A stretch of 64,000 nt of DNA from CALXOJ01 sp034120015 (GTDB taxonomy: Bacteria > Spirochaetota > Spirochaetia > JAFGXN01). The stretch spans positions 62,001 to 126,000 of the forward strand of contig JAXEIF010000005.1 of assembly GCA_034120015.1 (NCBI GenBank), read 5' to 3'. Under the pieces are notes generated by a model that made no database searches, was not told the origin of the DNA, and saw only the letters and a program-made list of their open reading frames with translations. A program made the translations under genes and the position numbers. Below, one piece after another: positions 16,353 to 24,129 of the stretch (the first letter of the stretch is position 1; each line of letters starts with the position of its first letter).

Positions 16353-17585
16353 TCACTGTCTGTAATTTTCGAAAAATCGGGACAATTTTCCCAAAGAAGC
16401 TTCCAGCTCAAACTGATTCGGTAAAAAAACAATCCGAAAATGATCGGGAGAAGGCCAGTTAAAACCCGTTCCCTGCACAAAAAGAATATTTGTTTCGACC
16501 AGAATATCGTAAATCAGTTTTTTATCATCCGTGATTCCGAATTTTTTTATATCGACTTTAGGGAAAAGATACATCGCTCCTTTCGCATTCACACAGGAAA
16601 GTCCGGGAATGGAAGTCACGGCCTGATAGCAGATATCCCGCTGCACTTTCAGCCGTCCGCCTTCTTTTGTCAAATCATAAATACTCTGATAACCGCCCAA
16701 AGCGGCCTGAACAGCAAACTGGCCGGGCACATTGCTGCAAAGGCGCATATTGGATAAAATCCGCAGTCCTTCTATGTAATCTGCCGCCGTATCACGATTA
16801 CCGGAAAGCATCATCCAACCGACACGAAATCCGGCAGCGCGGTACGCTTTCGAAAGACCGTTAAAGGTCACCGTCATAATCGAATCGGAAAGAGAAGCCG
16901 CCGGAATATGCTCTGCGCCGTCATAAAGTATTTTCTCATAAATCTCATCGGCAAATAAAATCAGATGAAATTCTTCTGCCAACGCAACAATACGGGTAAG
17001 AATTTCACGCGGATAAACGGCCCCCGTCGGATTATTGGGGTTGATGATCACAATTCCTTTTGTACGGGAAGTAATCTTTTGCCGCATATCATCGATATCG
17101 GGATACCATTCGGATTCTTCGTCACACCGGTAATGCACGGCCTTTCCTCCGCTCAATGTAACGGCTGCCGTCCACAGAGGGTAATCGGGCGACGGAATCA
17201 GAATTTCGTCGCCGTCATTTAACAGTGCCTGCATCGATAACTGAATCAGTTCACTGACCCCGTTCCCGATAAAAATATCATCGATTCCGACATTAAACAC
17301 ACCGCGGGTCTGATAATACTGCTGAATGGCTTTCCGGGCCGGAAAGATTCCCTGACTGTCACTGTATCCGACCGCATGATGAATATTCTCGACCATATCG
17401 CAAAGTAATTCGTCCGGCGCATCAAACCCGAACGCTCCCGGATTTCCGGTGTTCAGACGAAGAATTTTGATTCCGTTGCGCTCCATTCGAATCGCTTTTT
17501 CCAAAACTTCGCCGCGAATATCGTAGCAAACATTATCCAGTTTATGTGATTTTATAAAAGTTCTCGTTTTCCGTCCCTGTCTCAT
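16353..17585 (-). CDS. alaA: Alanine-synthesising transaminase, AlaA type
   Basis: 410 aa. PLP-dependent fold-type I aminotransferase, very close to E. coli AlaA (glutamate-pyruvate transaminase). It shares 'KLDNVCYDIRG', 'LNTGNPGAFGFDAPDE', 'FIGNGVSELIQLSMQALLN', 'PSPDYPLWTAAVTLSGGKAV', 'INPNNPTGAVY', 'FADEIYEKILYD', the PLP lysine in 'FNGLSKAYR', and 'NWPSPDHFRIVFLP'. I took the ATG at 17585: the longer frame to 17711 would overlap mnmG and adds nothing like the family. Residues before KLDN are basic and a little longer than in E. coli. It is divergent from mnmG; the predicted -10 lies only 7 nt before the ATG. Confidence 0.93.
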   Translation of the reverse strand: MRQGRKTRTFIKSHKLDNVCYDIRGEVLEKAIRMERNGIKILRLNTGNPGAFGFDAPDELLCDMVENIHHAVGYSDSQGIFPARKAIQQYYQTRGVFNVGIDDIFIGNGVSELIQLSMQALLNDGDEILIPSPDYPLWTAAVTLSGGKAVHYRCDEESEWYPDIDDMRQKITSRTKGIVIINPNNPTGAVYPREILTRIVALAEEFHLILFADEIYEKILYDGAEHIPAASLSDSIMTVTFNGLSKAYRAAGFRVGWMMLSGNRDTAADYIEGLRILSNMRLCSNVPGQFAVQAALGGYQSIYDLTKEGGRLKVQRDICYQAVTSIPGLSCVNAKGAMYLFPKVDIKKFGITDDKKLIYDILVETNILFVQGTGFNWPSPDHFRIVFLPNQFELEASLGKLSRFFENYRQ

Positions 17586-17592
17586 TCTTCCA

Positions 17593-17621
17593 GATATACC
17601 ACATTTCCCGATCTCTTTCCA
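17593..17621 (-). promoter_or_regulatory. Possible alaA promoter abutting the start codon
   Basis: On the minus strand TGGAAA (17616-17621), 17 bp, TATATC (17593-17598). The same TGGAAA-17-TATA arrangement precedes ilvE. The expected start point falls at or next to the ATG at 17585. Confidence 0.35.
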
Positions 17622-17662
17622 CCTTTTCTTTTTCGGAATGTAGCAATTTTTGTTAAAAAATT

Positions 17663-17668
17663 TATAAT
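17663..17668 (+). promoter_or_regulatory. -10 box upstream of mnmG
   Basis: A perfect TATAAT starting 13 nt before the mnmG ATG. No good -35 is visible at 16-18 bp. If used, the transcript would begin within a base or two of the ATG. Confidence 0.35.
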
Positions 17669-17675
17669 AGGAATA

Positions 17676-19523
17676 ATGGATTACGACATTATTGTCATCG
17701 GCGGAGGGCACGCCGGTATCGAAGCTTCGTTAGCGGCCGCCCGTCTCGGAAAAGAAACACTGCTGATTACGCAGAACATTGACACAATCGGAAAGCTGTC
17801 ATGCAACCCGGCCGTCGGGGGCCTGGCAAAGGGAAATATCGTTCGGGAAATCGATGCTTTGGGCGGAGAAATGGCAAAAATCATTGACCGTTCCATGATC
17901 CAGTTCCGCATTCTGAATCAGACACGGGGGCCGGCTGTCCAGTCTCCGCGAGCCCAGGCCGACAAATTTCTTTATAATACAATAGCACGGCAAACAGTTC
18001 AGAATCAGAATCATCTGTCTGTTTTTCAGGATACGGTGACCGGTTTTCTGGTTTCCCGCGACGGAAAAAAAATTGAAGGTGTGACAACCGAACGGGGTCA
18101 TCGGATCGGCGCCAAGGCTGTCGTGATGACAACCGGCACTTTTATGGAAGCCAAAATTTTTATCGGCGATTACGAGGCCGAATCGGGGCGTTTGGGCGAA
18201 CCGTCGGCCAAAGGACTCGGGACATGGCTTCGTGAATTCGGTTTCACGGTCGGCCGCCTGAAAACGGGGACGCCGGCGCGCGTTTCACGGCGGTCGATTG
18301 ATTTCTCCGAAACGGAACGGCAGGAGCCGGACGCGGTGATGCAGCCGTTCTCCTTTGCCTACGACACGATCAGCCGCCCCTCCGTCGACTGTTACATCAC
18401 GTATACAAACGACGAAACCCACCGCATCATTACGGAAAACATGCACCGTTCCCCGTTGTACGGCGGAAAAATTGTCGGCACCGGCCCCCGCTACTGCCCC
18501 TCGATTGAAGACAAAGTTCACCGTTTTCCGGACCGCGAGCGGCATCAGATTTTTATCGAACCGGAAGGATTGGATTCGGATGAAATGTATCTGAACGGGA
18601 TTTCGACATCGCTTCCGGAAGATGTTCAGATTCGTTTTCTGAAAACACTGCCGGGATTAAAAAATATCCGCATCTGCCGGCCGGCTTACGCGGTCGAATA
18701 TGATTACATCGATCCGATGCAGCTGAAACCGTCGCTCGAGTCACGCCGCCTTTCCGGACTTTTTTCGGCCGGTCAGACAAACGGCACATCCGGTTACGAA
18801 GAAGCAGCCGGACAGGGGCTGATGGCCGGCATCAACGCGGTTCTGAAACTCGACAGCAAAGAGCCGCTGATTCTGACGCGGTTCGAAGCATACATCGGTG
18901 TCCTAATCGACGATCTGGTCACACTCGGCACGAAAGAACCGTACAGGATGTTCACCTCGCGAGCCGAATACCGCCTCAATCTCCGGCATGATACGGCCGA
19001 CCAGCGGCTGACACCGAAAGGATACGAAATCGGATTGCAAAACAAAGAAGCCATGGAGCGCTTGCGCCGCAAAACGGAACAAATCGACGAAGTTAAAGAA
19101 CTGCTGCGTCAACGAAAGGTGAAAGAAGCGGAAACCGAATCACTCGACGGCATCCGCCACGCCGGGCGCTCTTTTTTCCAAACACTCAAATCACCCGAAA
19201 TTACGATGAAAGATCTCACGGCTCTGGAACCGGCACTGACCCGCTATCCGTCCGTCATTCTGAATCAGACGGAGCTCGATGTCAAATACGAAGGATACGT
19301 TTCGCGGCAAAACGATCAGGTCGAAAAGATGAAACGGATGGAAGAGATGCGCATTCCGGAAGATTTCGATTACGATGCGGTCGACGGACTCTCTTCCGAA
19401 TCGCGGCAAAAATTTAAAACCGTGCGCCCGCTCTCCATCGGCCAGGCGGGACGGATTTCCGGTGTCCGCACTTCCGATATTGCCGTCATGATGGTGGCGC
19501 TTTCGCGTAAGAGGACCCCGTGA
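17676..19523 (+). CDS. mnmG: tRNA uridine-5-carboxymethylaminomethyl synthase, FAD subunit
   Basis: 615 aa, usual length. With MnmE it installs the cmnm5 group at the wobble uridine of tRNAs, using FAD and methylene-tetrahydrofolate. N-terminal FAD motif 'VIGGGHAGIEASLAAARLG', then 'LSCNPAVGGLAKGNIVREID', 'GTPARV', 'YCPSIEDKVHRFPDRERHQ', 'PAYAVEYDYIDP' and 'AGQTNGTSGYEEAAGQGL'. The C-terminal helical domain closes with the family-typical 'LSIGQAGRISGVRTSDI'. It is cotranscribed with rsmG (GTGA overlap), an arrangement common across bacteria. Confidence 0.97.
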   Translation: MDYDIIVIGGGHAGIEASLAAARLGKETLLITQNIDTIGKLSCNPAVGGLAKGNIVREIDALGGEMAKIIDRSMIQFRILNQTRGPAVQSPRAQADKFLYNTIARQTVQNQNHLSVFQDTVTGFLVSRDGKKIEGVTTERGHRIGAKAVVMTTGTFMEAKIFIGDYEAESGRLGEPSAKGLGTWLREFGFTVGRLKTGTPARVSRRSIDFSETERQEPDAVMQPFSFAYDTISRPSVDCYITYTNDETHRIITENMHRSPLYGGKIVGTGPRYCPSIEDKVHRFPDRERHQIFIEPEGLDSDEMYLNGISTSLPEDVQIRFLKTLPGLKNIRICRPAYAVEYDYIDPMQLKPSLESRRLSGLFSAGQTNGTSGYEEAAGQGLMAGINAVLKLDSKEPLILTRFEAYIGVLIDDLVTLGTKEPYRMFTSRAEYRLNLRHDTADQRLTPKGYEIGLQNKEAMERLRRKTEQIDEVKELLRQRKVKEAETESLDGIRHAGRSFFQTLKSPEITMKDLTALEPALTRYPSVILNQTELDVKYEGYVSRQNDQVEKMKRMEEMRIPEDFDYDAVDGLSSESRQKFKTVRPLSIGQAGRISGVRTSDIAVMMVALSRKRTP

Positions 19524-20149
19524 ACCGGTTGTGGGATGAGGCATTTGCCGCTTTCGGGTTGAATCCGACCGAAACGCAACGCCGGCAGCTGATTCAATAC
19601 ACCGCTGAACTTCAGTCCGTCAACCGCAAACTGAATCTGGTGCGCGCGGCTGACGAGGGAACACTTCTGCGCCGTCATCTCTTCGACGCCCTGGCCGGAC
19701 TGCCCGTTTTGGGCACCGCCGGACCGGAAACGGCCGCGGATGTCGGTTCGGGTTGCGGCATTCCCGGAATTCCTCTTGCCGTTTTTTGGACAAACACACG
19801 GATGACGTTAATCGAACGCTCGGCAAAACGGGCGTCGTTTTTGAGTTATGCAGCGGCTGTCTGCGGCTTAAGCGACCGTGTTACCGTCGAAAACCGCGAT
19901 TTGAAAGAACTTAACAGGGAATTTGATCTGGTTACATTCCGCGCATTCCGACAGTTTGACGAATTCATCGCACCGCTGTTGAAAATCACGAAACCGGGAG
20001 GCCTGATTGCCGCGTATAAGGGAACGGAAGAATCTGTGCGCGGCGACCTGAACACTTCCGCCGTCGCTCTTCCGACAGCGGAAATCAAAATAATCAAAAA
20101 TCCTTTTTACGAGGCCGAACGCCGCCTGCTTCTCATCAGAAAAATTTAA
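19520..20149 (+). CDS. rsmG: 16S rRNA (guanine527-N7)-methyltransferase
   Basis: 209 aa. SAM-dependent methyltransferase acting on G527 of 16S rRNA. SAM-binding motif 'AADVGSGCGIPGIPLAV', followed by 'LIERSAKRASFLSYAA', 'VENRDLKEL', 'VTFRAFRQFDEF' and 'KPGGLIAAYKGT'. Start is GTG, overlapping the mnmG stop as GTGA. It ends in a 4-bp convergent overlap with the TPR gene, leaving no room for a terminator. Confidence 0.95.
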   Translation: MNRLWDEAFAAFGLNPTETQRRQLIQYTAELQSVNRKLNLVRAADEGTLLRRHLFDALAGLPVLGTAGPETAADVGSGCGIPGIPLAVFWTNTRMTLIERSAKRASFLSYAAAVCGLSDRVTVENRDLKELNREFDLVTFRAFRQFDEFIAPLLKITKPGGLIAAYKGTEESVRGDLNTSAVALPTAEIKIIKNPFYEAERRLLLIRKI

Positions 20150-21489
20150 TTCAGTTTTTTCAGCAAATCTTCAAGCTGAGAGCCTTCGATTAAATCGATG
20201 TACCGGGCCTCCGTAAAGCTTTTTGCCGCATCGGAAAAAGTTCCCGCTGTCAGACAAAATCCCCGATTGATTTTGCGGTCTCTCATTTTTGCATAGAATT
20301 CGCGAATCGGCACTTCATCAATCGTAAAATTGCTCCGGTAAAAACGCAGCAGAACATTGTCTTCCCATTTGGCGGTTTCGATATTGGCAAAAATTTCCAT
20401 GTAACGGTTTGCCGAAAAAGAAGATTCCAGAATCTTGATTGTCGCTTTCGGAAAAATCAAATCAATCAGACGCCGGCAAATATCACTGAACTCGCCTTCT
20501 TCCGCAAACATATAACCGGAAAGTCCTTTATTTGAAGAAATGGCACCGTATTTTTCGAGAAGAAGCCGCACATCTTTGTAATCCGCTTTGACCTTACTCA
20601 ATTCGGTAAAAATATTGATGGCTGCCGTCAGTTCATTCTTTCTCAAATGAGCAATTCCCGTCCGATACTGCAGCTCCATCGATTCCTCGTATCCGAGGTT
20701 CCGTGCCGACGCTGCCTGCTGAAAGAGGGATAATGCTTCGTCGTTCATCCCTTTGGAAAGATAAATTCCGCCCGCTTCCATGCAGGCCAAAGATCCGTAT
20801 TCTTCATCATTTCTCAGATAATTGAAGGCTTTCAGGGCTTCCTCATTTTTTCCCATCTGACAGCAGCATTTGGCCACGCTGTAAATCAGTTCATGATTAT
20901 CGGGTTCAAAGTCGAGACAGGCCGACAGCAGAGGATAAGCTTCGTTATATTTATTTAATCGGAAAAGACACAATCCGATGTATTTACGAACCTGCCGGTC
21001 CCGGGGCTGGAGCTGATCGGCAATCTTAAAGCGGATAATGGCGGTATCGTAATTTCCCCGCATATATTCAATCATGCCGAGCGTCGAAGCGGCGGTAAAA
21101 TCGGAACGGTTCATCAAAAAGGCATCCGCCACATATTTGTACGCCTGATCCAGATGACCGGTTTTCATCAGACTGATTCCGTAACGCAGAGAAATGTGAA
21201 ATCCGTCCAACCGCCGGTTCACCATGGCACCGTTTACCAGAATGGCATATATCTGAGCCGCTTTCGCATAATCCCCCATTTCGAAATAGTAATTGGCCAA
21301 ATCCTGTTGGGACTTGGCATTCTTCGGGAGCGGAGCGCCTTCTTTCACTCCTTTCGGTTTTCCTCCGGAATTTCGGGAGGAAGACGTCGAGACTTTTTCC
21401 ATACGGAAAAAAACGGAAAAAGAAAGAACAATAATAATCAATACAATAATAATAGGGACAAAAATAATCAGTATGTCGACAAAACTCAT
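20146..21489 (-). CDS. Membrane-anchored TPR protein with Mrr-like C-terminal domain
   Basis: 447 aa. One N-terminal membrane helix (residues 5-28, Ile/Val-rich), a Ser/Lys/Gly linker, then TPR repeats from about 60 to 320 ('QQDLANYYFEMGDYAKAAQIY', 'STLGMIEYMRGNYDTAIIRF', 'GLCLFRLNKYNEAYPLL'). The last ~120 residues resemble the restriction-endonuclease-like Mrr_cat fold, notably 'INRGFCLTAGTFSDAAKSF' and 'IDLIEGSQLEDLLKKL'. The nuclease Q-x-K strand motif is replaced ('LLRFYRS'), so it is likely inactive and perhaps a binding module. The promoter at 21495-21523 abuts the ATG. Probably a spirochete envelope or cell-architecture protein; the role is not known. Confidence 0.75.
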   Translation of the reverse strand: MSFVDILIIFVPIIIVLIIIVLSFSVFFRMEKVSTSSSRNSGGKPKGVKEGAPLPKNAKSQQDLANYYFEMGDYAKAAQIYAILVNGAMVNRRLDGFHISLRYGISLMKTGHLDQAYKYVADAFLMNRSDFTAASTLGMIEYMRGNYDTAIIRFKIADQLQPRDRQVRKYIGLCLFRLNKYNEAYPLLSACLDFEPDNHELIYSVAKCCCQMGKNEEALKAFNYLRNDEEYGSLACMEAGGIYLSKGMNDEALSLFQQAASARNLGYEESMELQYRTGIAHLRKNELTAAINIFTELSKVKADYKDVRLLLEKYGAISSNKGLSGYMFAEEGEFSDICRRLIDLIFPKATIKILESSFSANRYMEIFANIETAKWEDNVLLRFYRSNFTIDEVPIREFYAKMRDRKINRGFCLTAGTFSDAAKSFTEARYIDLIEGSQLEDLLKKLN

Positions 21490-21494
21490 ATTTT

Positions 21495-21523
21495 ATTATC
21501 GGTTTACCTGACTGGAATGTCAA
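21495..21523 (-). promoter_or_regulatory. Strong promoter of the TPR/Mrr-like gene, apparently leaderless
   Basis: On the minus strand a consensus TTGACA (21518-21523), exactly 17 bp, GATAAT (21495-21500), then 5 nt and the ATG (21489). The expected start point coincides with the first base of the ATG. There is no SD. Confidence 0.6.
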
Positions 21524-21551
21524 GTACAAATCCGAAAATTCAAAACCCCGT

Positions 21552-21580
21552 TTGACTTTCCTCTTTTTTCAATGTAAATT
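21552..21580 (+). promoter_or_regulatory. Promoter of the zinc peptidase gene
   Basis: TTGACT (21552-21557), 17 bp, TAAATT (21575-21580). The ATG is at 21613 with SD GGGAGA, leaving a short normal leader. Confidence 0.5.
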
Positions 21581-21612
21581 GGAAGAAACCAAACTCATCG
21601 GGAGATTTTGAA

Positions 21613-22341
21613 ATGTTCTTCGATCCGCTTTACATGATGATTATGGCAGTCTGTCTGATTCTTTCCGCCGCAGCATCGTTTAAGGTCAAAACCGCATTCG
21701 CTGCCGGTAAACGAATCGGAATTTCTTCGGGACTTTCCGGTGCCGAAACGGCCGAACGCATTCTGCGCGCAAACGGAATCACCGGTGTTTCCGTTATCCG
21801 GGGACGCGGTTATCTGACCGACCATTACAACCCCGTCAACAGGCGGCTGGTTCTCAGTCCGGAAGTTTATGACGGCACTTCGGCTTCGTCGGTCGGGGTG
21901 GCGGCTCACGAAACGGGTCACGCCATTCAGCACGCCGTCGGGTATAAACCGCTGCGCTTCCGGTCGGCAATCGTCCCGCTCGTCAACATCGGCTCCTCGG
22001 TAGGGCTGTGGATGGTCATCATCGGAGTAATTCTCGGCAGCGCCTATCAGGCAGCCTCCGGTCATTTGTCGCTGGGATATTATCTGGCTCTCACGGGTGT
22101 TATTTTGTATGCAACCGTTTTTCTCTTTTCGTTTATAACGGTTCCGGTAGAAATCGACGCCTCACGCCGGGCTTTGAAGGAACTGCAGCGCGACGGTATC
22201 GTCCGGACGGAAACCGAAGCCGCTACGGTCAAATCGGTTCTGTCGGCCGCCGCACTGACTTACGTGGCCGCCGCCGTCGGATCGCTGCTGCAGCTTTTTT
22301 ATTGGATTCTGCGTTCCGGCATTCTCAACCGCCGCGACTGA
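21613..22341 (+). CDS. Membrane zinc metallopeptidase, YugP family
   Basis: 242 aa, Zn_peptidase_2 family, about the usual length. N-terminal membrane helix (residues 5-22). The catalytic zinc motif HEXXH is 'AAHETGHAIQHAVGY', with H99, E100, H103, preceded by 'DHYNPVNRRLVLSPEVYDG'. Two further helices lie at about 130-185. 'IDASRRALKEL' and the distal Glu/Asp region 'KSVLSAAALTYVAAAVGSLL' complete the family pattern. It is probably an integral membrane protease of unknown substrate. It is followed after 7 bp by maf. Confidence 0.92.
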   Translation: MFFDPLYMMIMAVCLILSAAASFKVKTAFAAGKRIGISSGLSGAETAERILRANGITGVSVIRGRGYLTDHYNPVNRRLVLSPEVYDGTSASSVGVAAHETGHAIQHAVGYKPLRFRSAIVPLVNIGSSVGLWMVIIGVILGSAYQAASGHLSLGYYLALTGVILYATVFLFSFITVPVEIDASRRALKELQRDGIVRTETEAATVKSVLSAAALTYVAAAVGSLLQLFYWILRSGILNRRD

Positions 22342-22348
22342 GGCCGTT

Positions 22349-22945
22349 ATGGAAAAACGGATTATTTTGGCGTCGGCCTCACCGCAAAGAAGGCAACTGC
22401 TGTCATTACTGTTCCCCCGCTTCGAAATTCGGCCGACGGAAACCGACGAAACCCTCCGCAGCCGCAACCCGAAACGGGAAACGGCCCGCCTTTCGCGTTT
22501 GAAGGCGACAGCCGCCGCCGAAGCGGCCGGCGGTTCCCCGGAGATTCTGATTATCGCCGCCGATACACTGGTGGCCGCACGCGGACGGCTGCTCGGAAAA
22601 CCGGCATCAAGGGAACAGGCGGCGGAAATGCTTGATTTACTGGCCGGACGCCCCCACCGCGTTGTCACCGGTTTTACGCTGCAATGCGGCGACAAACGGA
22701 TAACGCAAACTGTCTCGACGCGGATTTTCATGACCGCACTGACCCCCGAATGGAAAGAAAGGTATCTGGATACGAACGAATGGAAAGGTGCCGCCGGCGG
22801 ATACAGAATTCAGAATTCGGGAGAATGGCTTTTTAAAAAGATGAACGGTTCCTATTCAAATGTTGTCGGACTGCCGATGGCTCAGCTGCGGACGGCTATC
22901 GACCGCTTTTTTCCGTCGTTTTTGTCACTTCCGCCGGAAGAATAA
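22349..22945 (+). CDS. maf: Maf-family nucleoside triphosphate pyrophosphatase
   Basis: 198 aa. Hydrolyses non-canonical or specific NTPs (dTTP/UTP or 7-methyl-GTP in characterised members), limiting misincorporation. Diagnostic blocks: 'IILASASPQRRQLLSLL', 'PTETDET', 'IIAADTLVA', 'LLGKPASREQAAEMLDLLAGRPHRVVTGF', and 'WKGAAGGYRIQ' followed by 'GSYSNVVGLPMAQL'. The WKGAAGGYRIQ block is closer to the dTTP/UTP-type (YhdE) than to YceF. It overlaps the convergent DUF192 gene by 50 bp. Confidence 0.94.
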   Translation: MEKRIILASASPQRRQLLSLLFPRFEIRPTETDETLRSRNPKRETARLSRLKATAAAEAAGGSPEILIIAADTLVAARGRLLGKPASREQAAEMLDLLAGRPHRVVTGFTLQCGDKRITQTVSTRIFMTALTPEWKERYLDTNEWKGAAGGYRIQNSGEWLFKKMNGSYSNVVGLPMAQLRTAIDRFFPSFLSLPPEE

Positions 22946-23342
22946 CGCGGTTTCCGGGACGAATCCCTTTTTTGCGAAACTCACCGCGGTTGACTTCGAG
23001 TGCGTAGCGGGCCGGTCGCGACGACGGTACGGAAGTTAAATCGAACGGTTCCATGTCGAGAATCTCGATAATAATGCCGTCGTCGCCGATGTAAGCAATA
23101 GAAAGCGGCACCGATGTGTTTTGCATCCAAAACGAAAGCGGTTGTTCCGATTCGAAAACGAACAGCATACCGCAGTTTTTCGGCAACGATTCGCGAAACA
23201 TCAGCCCGCGCGCGCGTTCGGCCGGAGTCACCGCCAGCTCAACCTCAAACCGGTGCCCGTTGATAATGACTTCCGGCATCTGTCGGCAGGCAACCGCAAG
23301 GCATGCAAAAAGCAGAACGGCGACTGTTTTAGCGAACTTCAC
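22896..23342 (-). CDS. DUF192 lipoprotein
   Basis: 148 aa from a GTG start at 23342, chosen because it has SD GGAGG 6 nt upstream and begins a lipoprotein signal (VKFAKTVAVLLFACLAVAC, lipobox LAVAC). A longer frame to 23522 merely overlaps the upstream gene. The DUF192 fold follows: 'FEVELAVTPAERARGLMFRE', 'GMLFVFESEQPLSFWMQNT', 'PLSIAYI', 'ARYALEVNRGEFRKKGIRPG'. Small secreted beta-barrel proteins of unknown function. It overlaps the upstream gene by 14 bp and the convergent maf gene by 50 bp. Confidence 0.88.
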   Translation of the reverse strand: MKFAKTVAVLLFACLAVACRQMPEVIINGHRFEVELAVTPAERARGLMFRESLPKNCGMLFVFESEQPLSFWMQNTSVPLSIAYIGDDGIIIEILDMEPFDLTSVPSSRPARYALEVNRGEFRKKGIRPGNRVILPAEVTKTTEKSGR

Positions 23343-24129
23343 CGGCAGCCTCCGTTGCGACGGCGTTTTCCGCCCCCGGCATCGCGGTTTCGGGGACCGC
23401 GTCCGCGTTATCGCCGTTGCGGTCGGCCGCTCCGAACTGACGCAAAAACTCCTGCTTCCGAAAATATTCACTGTCTTTACGGATTTCCGACTGATCCAGA
23501 AGTTCCCGGTGAACGGCCGCATCCAAAAAAGAAAGCGTCAGCGGTTTAAGCAGAGTCATTCTCGAAGAGCCGTTATCCCATACAATGCGACTCGGATTCA
23601 GCTCCGAATGAGGACCGTACTGTTCCGTTAAAGTTGTAAACAATGTATAAAAGTCGATCTTCCGGCGGTTAAAAAAGACAGTCATCGAATAAAGACGGTC
23701 TTCATAAAACTGAAACACCGCGCGGTCGATAAAACGGATTCCTTTGCATTCGAAAACCGGGAGTTCCGTATACGGCAGCATCGACTCGGTAAAATGGCGG
23801 TAGGAAAAATCTTTGCTTTCCGACAGTGCCGTTTTGACGTCGGCCATGGACATACCGAGGCGCAGGTTGCCGAATCCCCACGGATCCCCCGCACCGCGGT
23901 TTTCGACGGGGGCTTCATCCCGCGTTTCCGGGGCAGCCGATTCGGGCATTGAAGAAGATGCCGCCGGTGAAGTCTCCGCAACCTTTTCGGCCGGAAACAA
24001 ATCTTCCTCCGGTCCGACATAATCGCCGATTTCCGGCTCGGACTGCCAAAAACCCCAATCGTCTGCTTCCTGAGAAAATCCGTAAAACGGTAATCCCGTC
24101 AACAATATCAGATAAAACAAGCGATTCAT
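23329..24129 (-). CDS. Exported hypothetical protein
   Basis: 266 aa. Signal peptide 'MNRLFYLILLTGLPFYGFSQ', then an acidic/Ala-Pro-Ser low-complexity linker (about 25-85). A globular part (85-235) begins 'WGFGNLRLGMSMADVKTALS', the pattern of small periplasmic domains of the 'LGMS.e.v...l' type, continues with 'FYEDRLYSMTVFF', and contains 'LTEQYGPHSELNPSR'. The tail is again Ala-rich. I do not recognise a named family. Strong SD AAGGAGG. Its ATG overlaps the ligA stop, so it is in the SPOR-ligA operon. Confidence 0.75.
   Translation of the reverse strand: MNRLFYLILLTGLPFYGFSQEADDWGFWQSEPEIGDYVGPEEDLFPAEKVAETSPAASSSMPESAAPETRDEAPVENRGAGDPWGFGNLRLGMSMADVKTALSESKDFSYRHFTESMLPYTELPVFECKGIRFIDRAVFQFYEDRLYSMTVFFNRRKIDFYTLFTTLTEQYGPHSELNPSRIVWDNGSSRMTLLKPLTLSFLDAAVHRELLDQSEIRKDSEYFRKQEFLRQFGAADRNGDNADAVPETAMPGAENAVATEAAGEVR

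Noticed and set aside
23343..23522. Longer N-terminus for the DUF192 protein
   Set aside because: The GTG at 23342 begins a lipoprotein signal with a good SD; the extra residues merely overlap the upstream gene.
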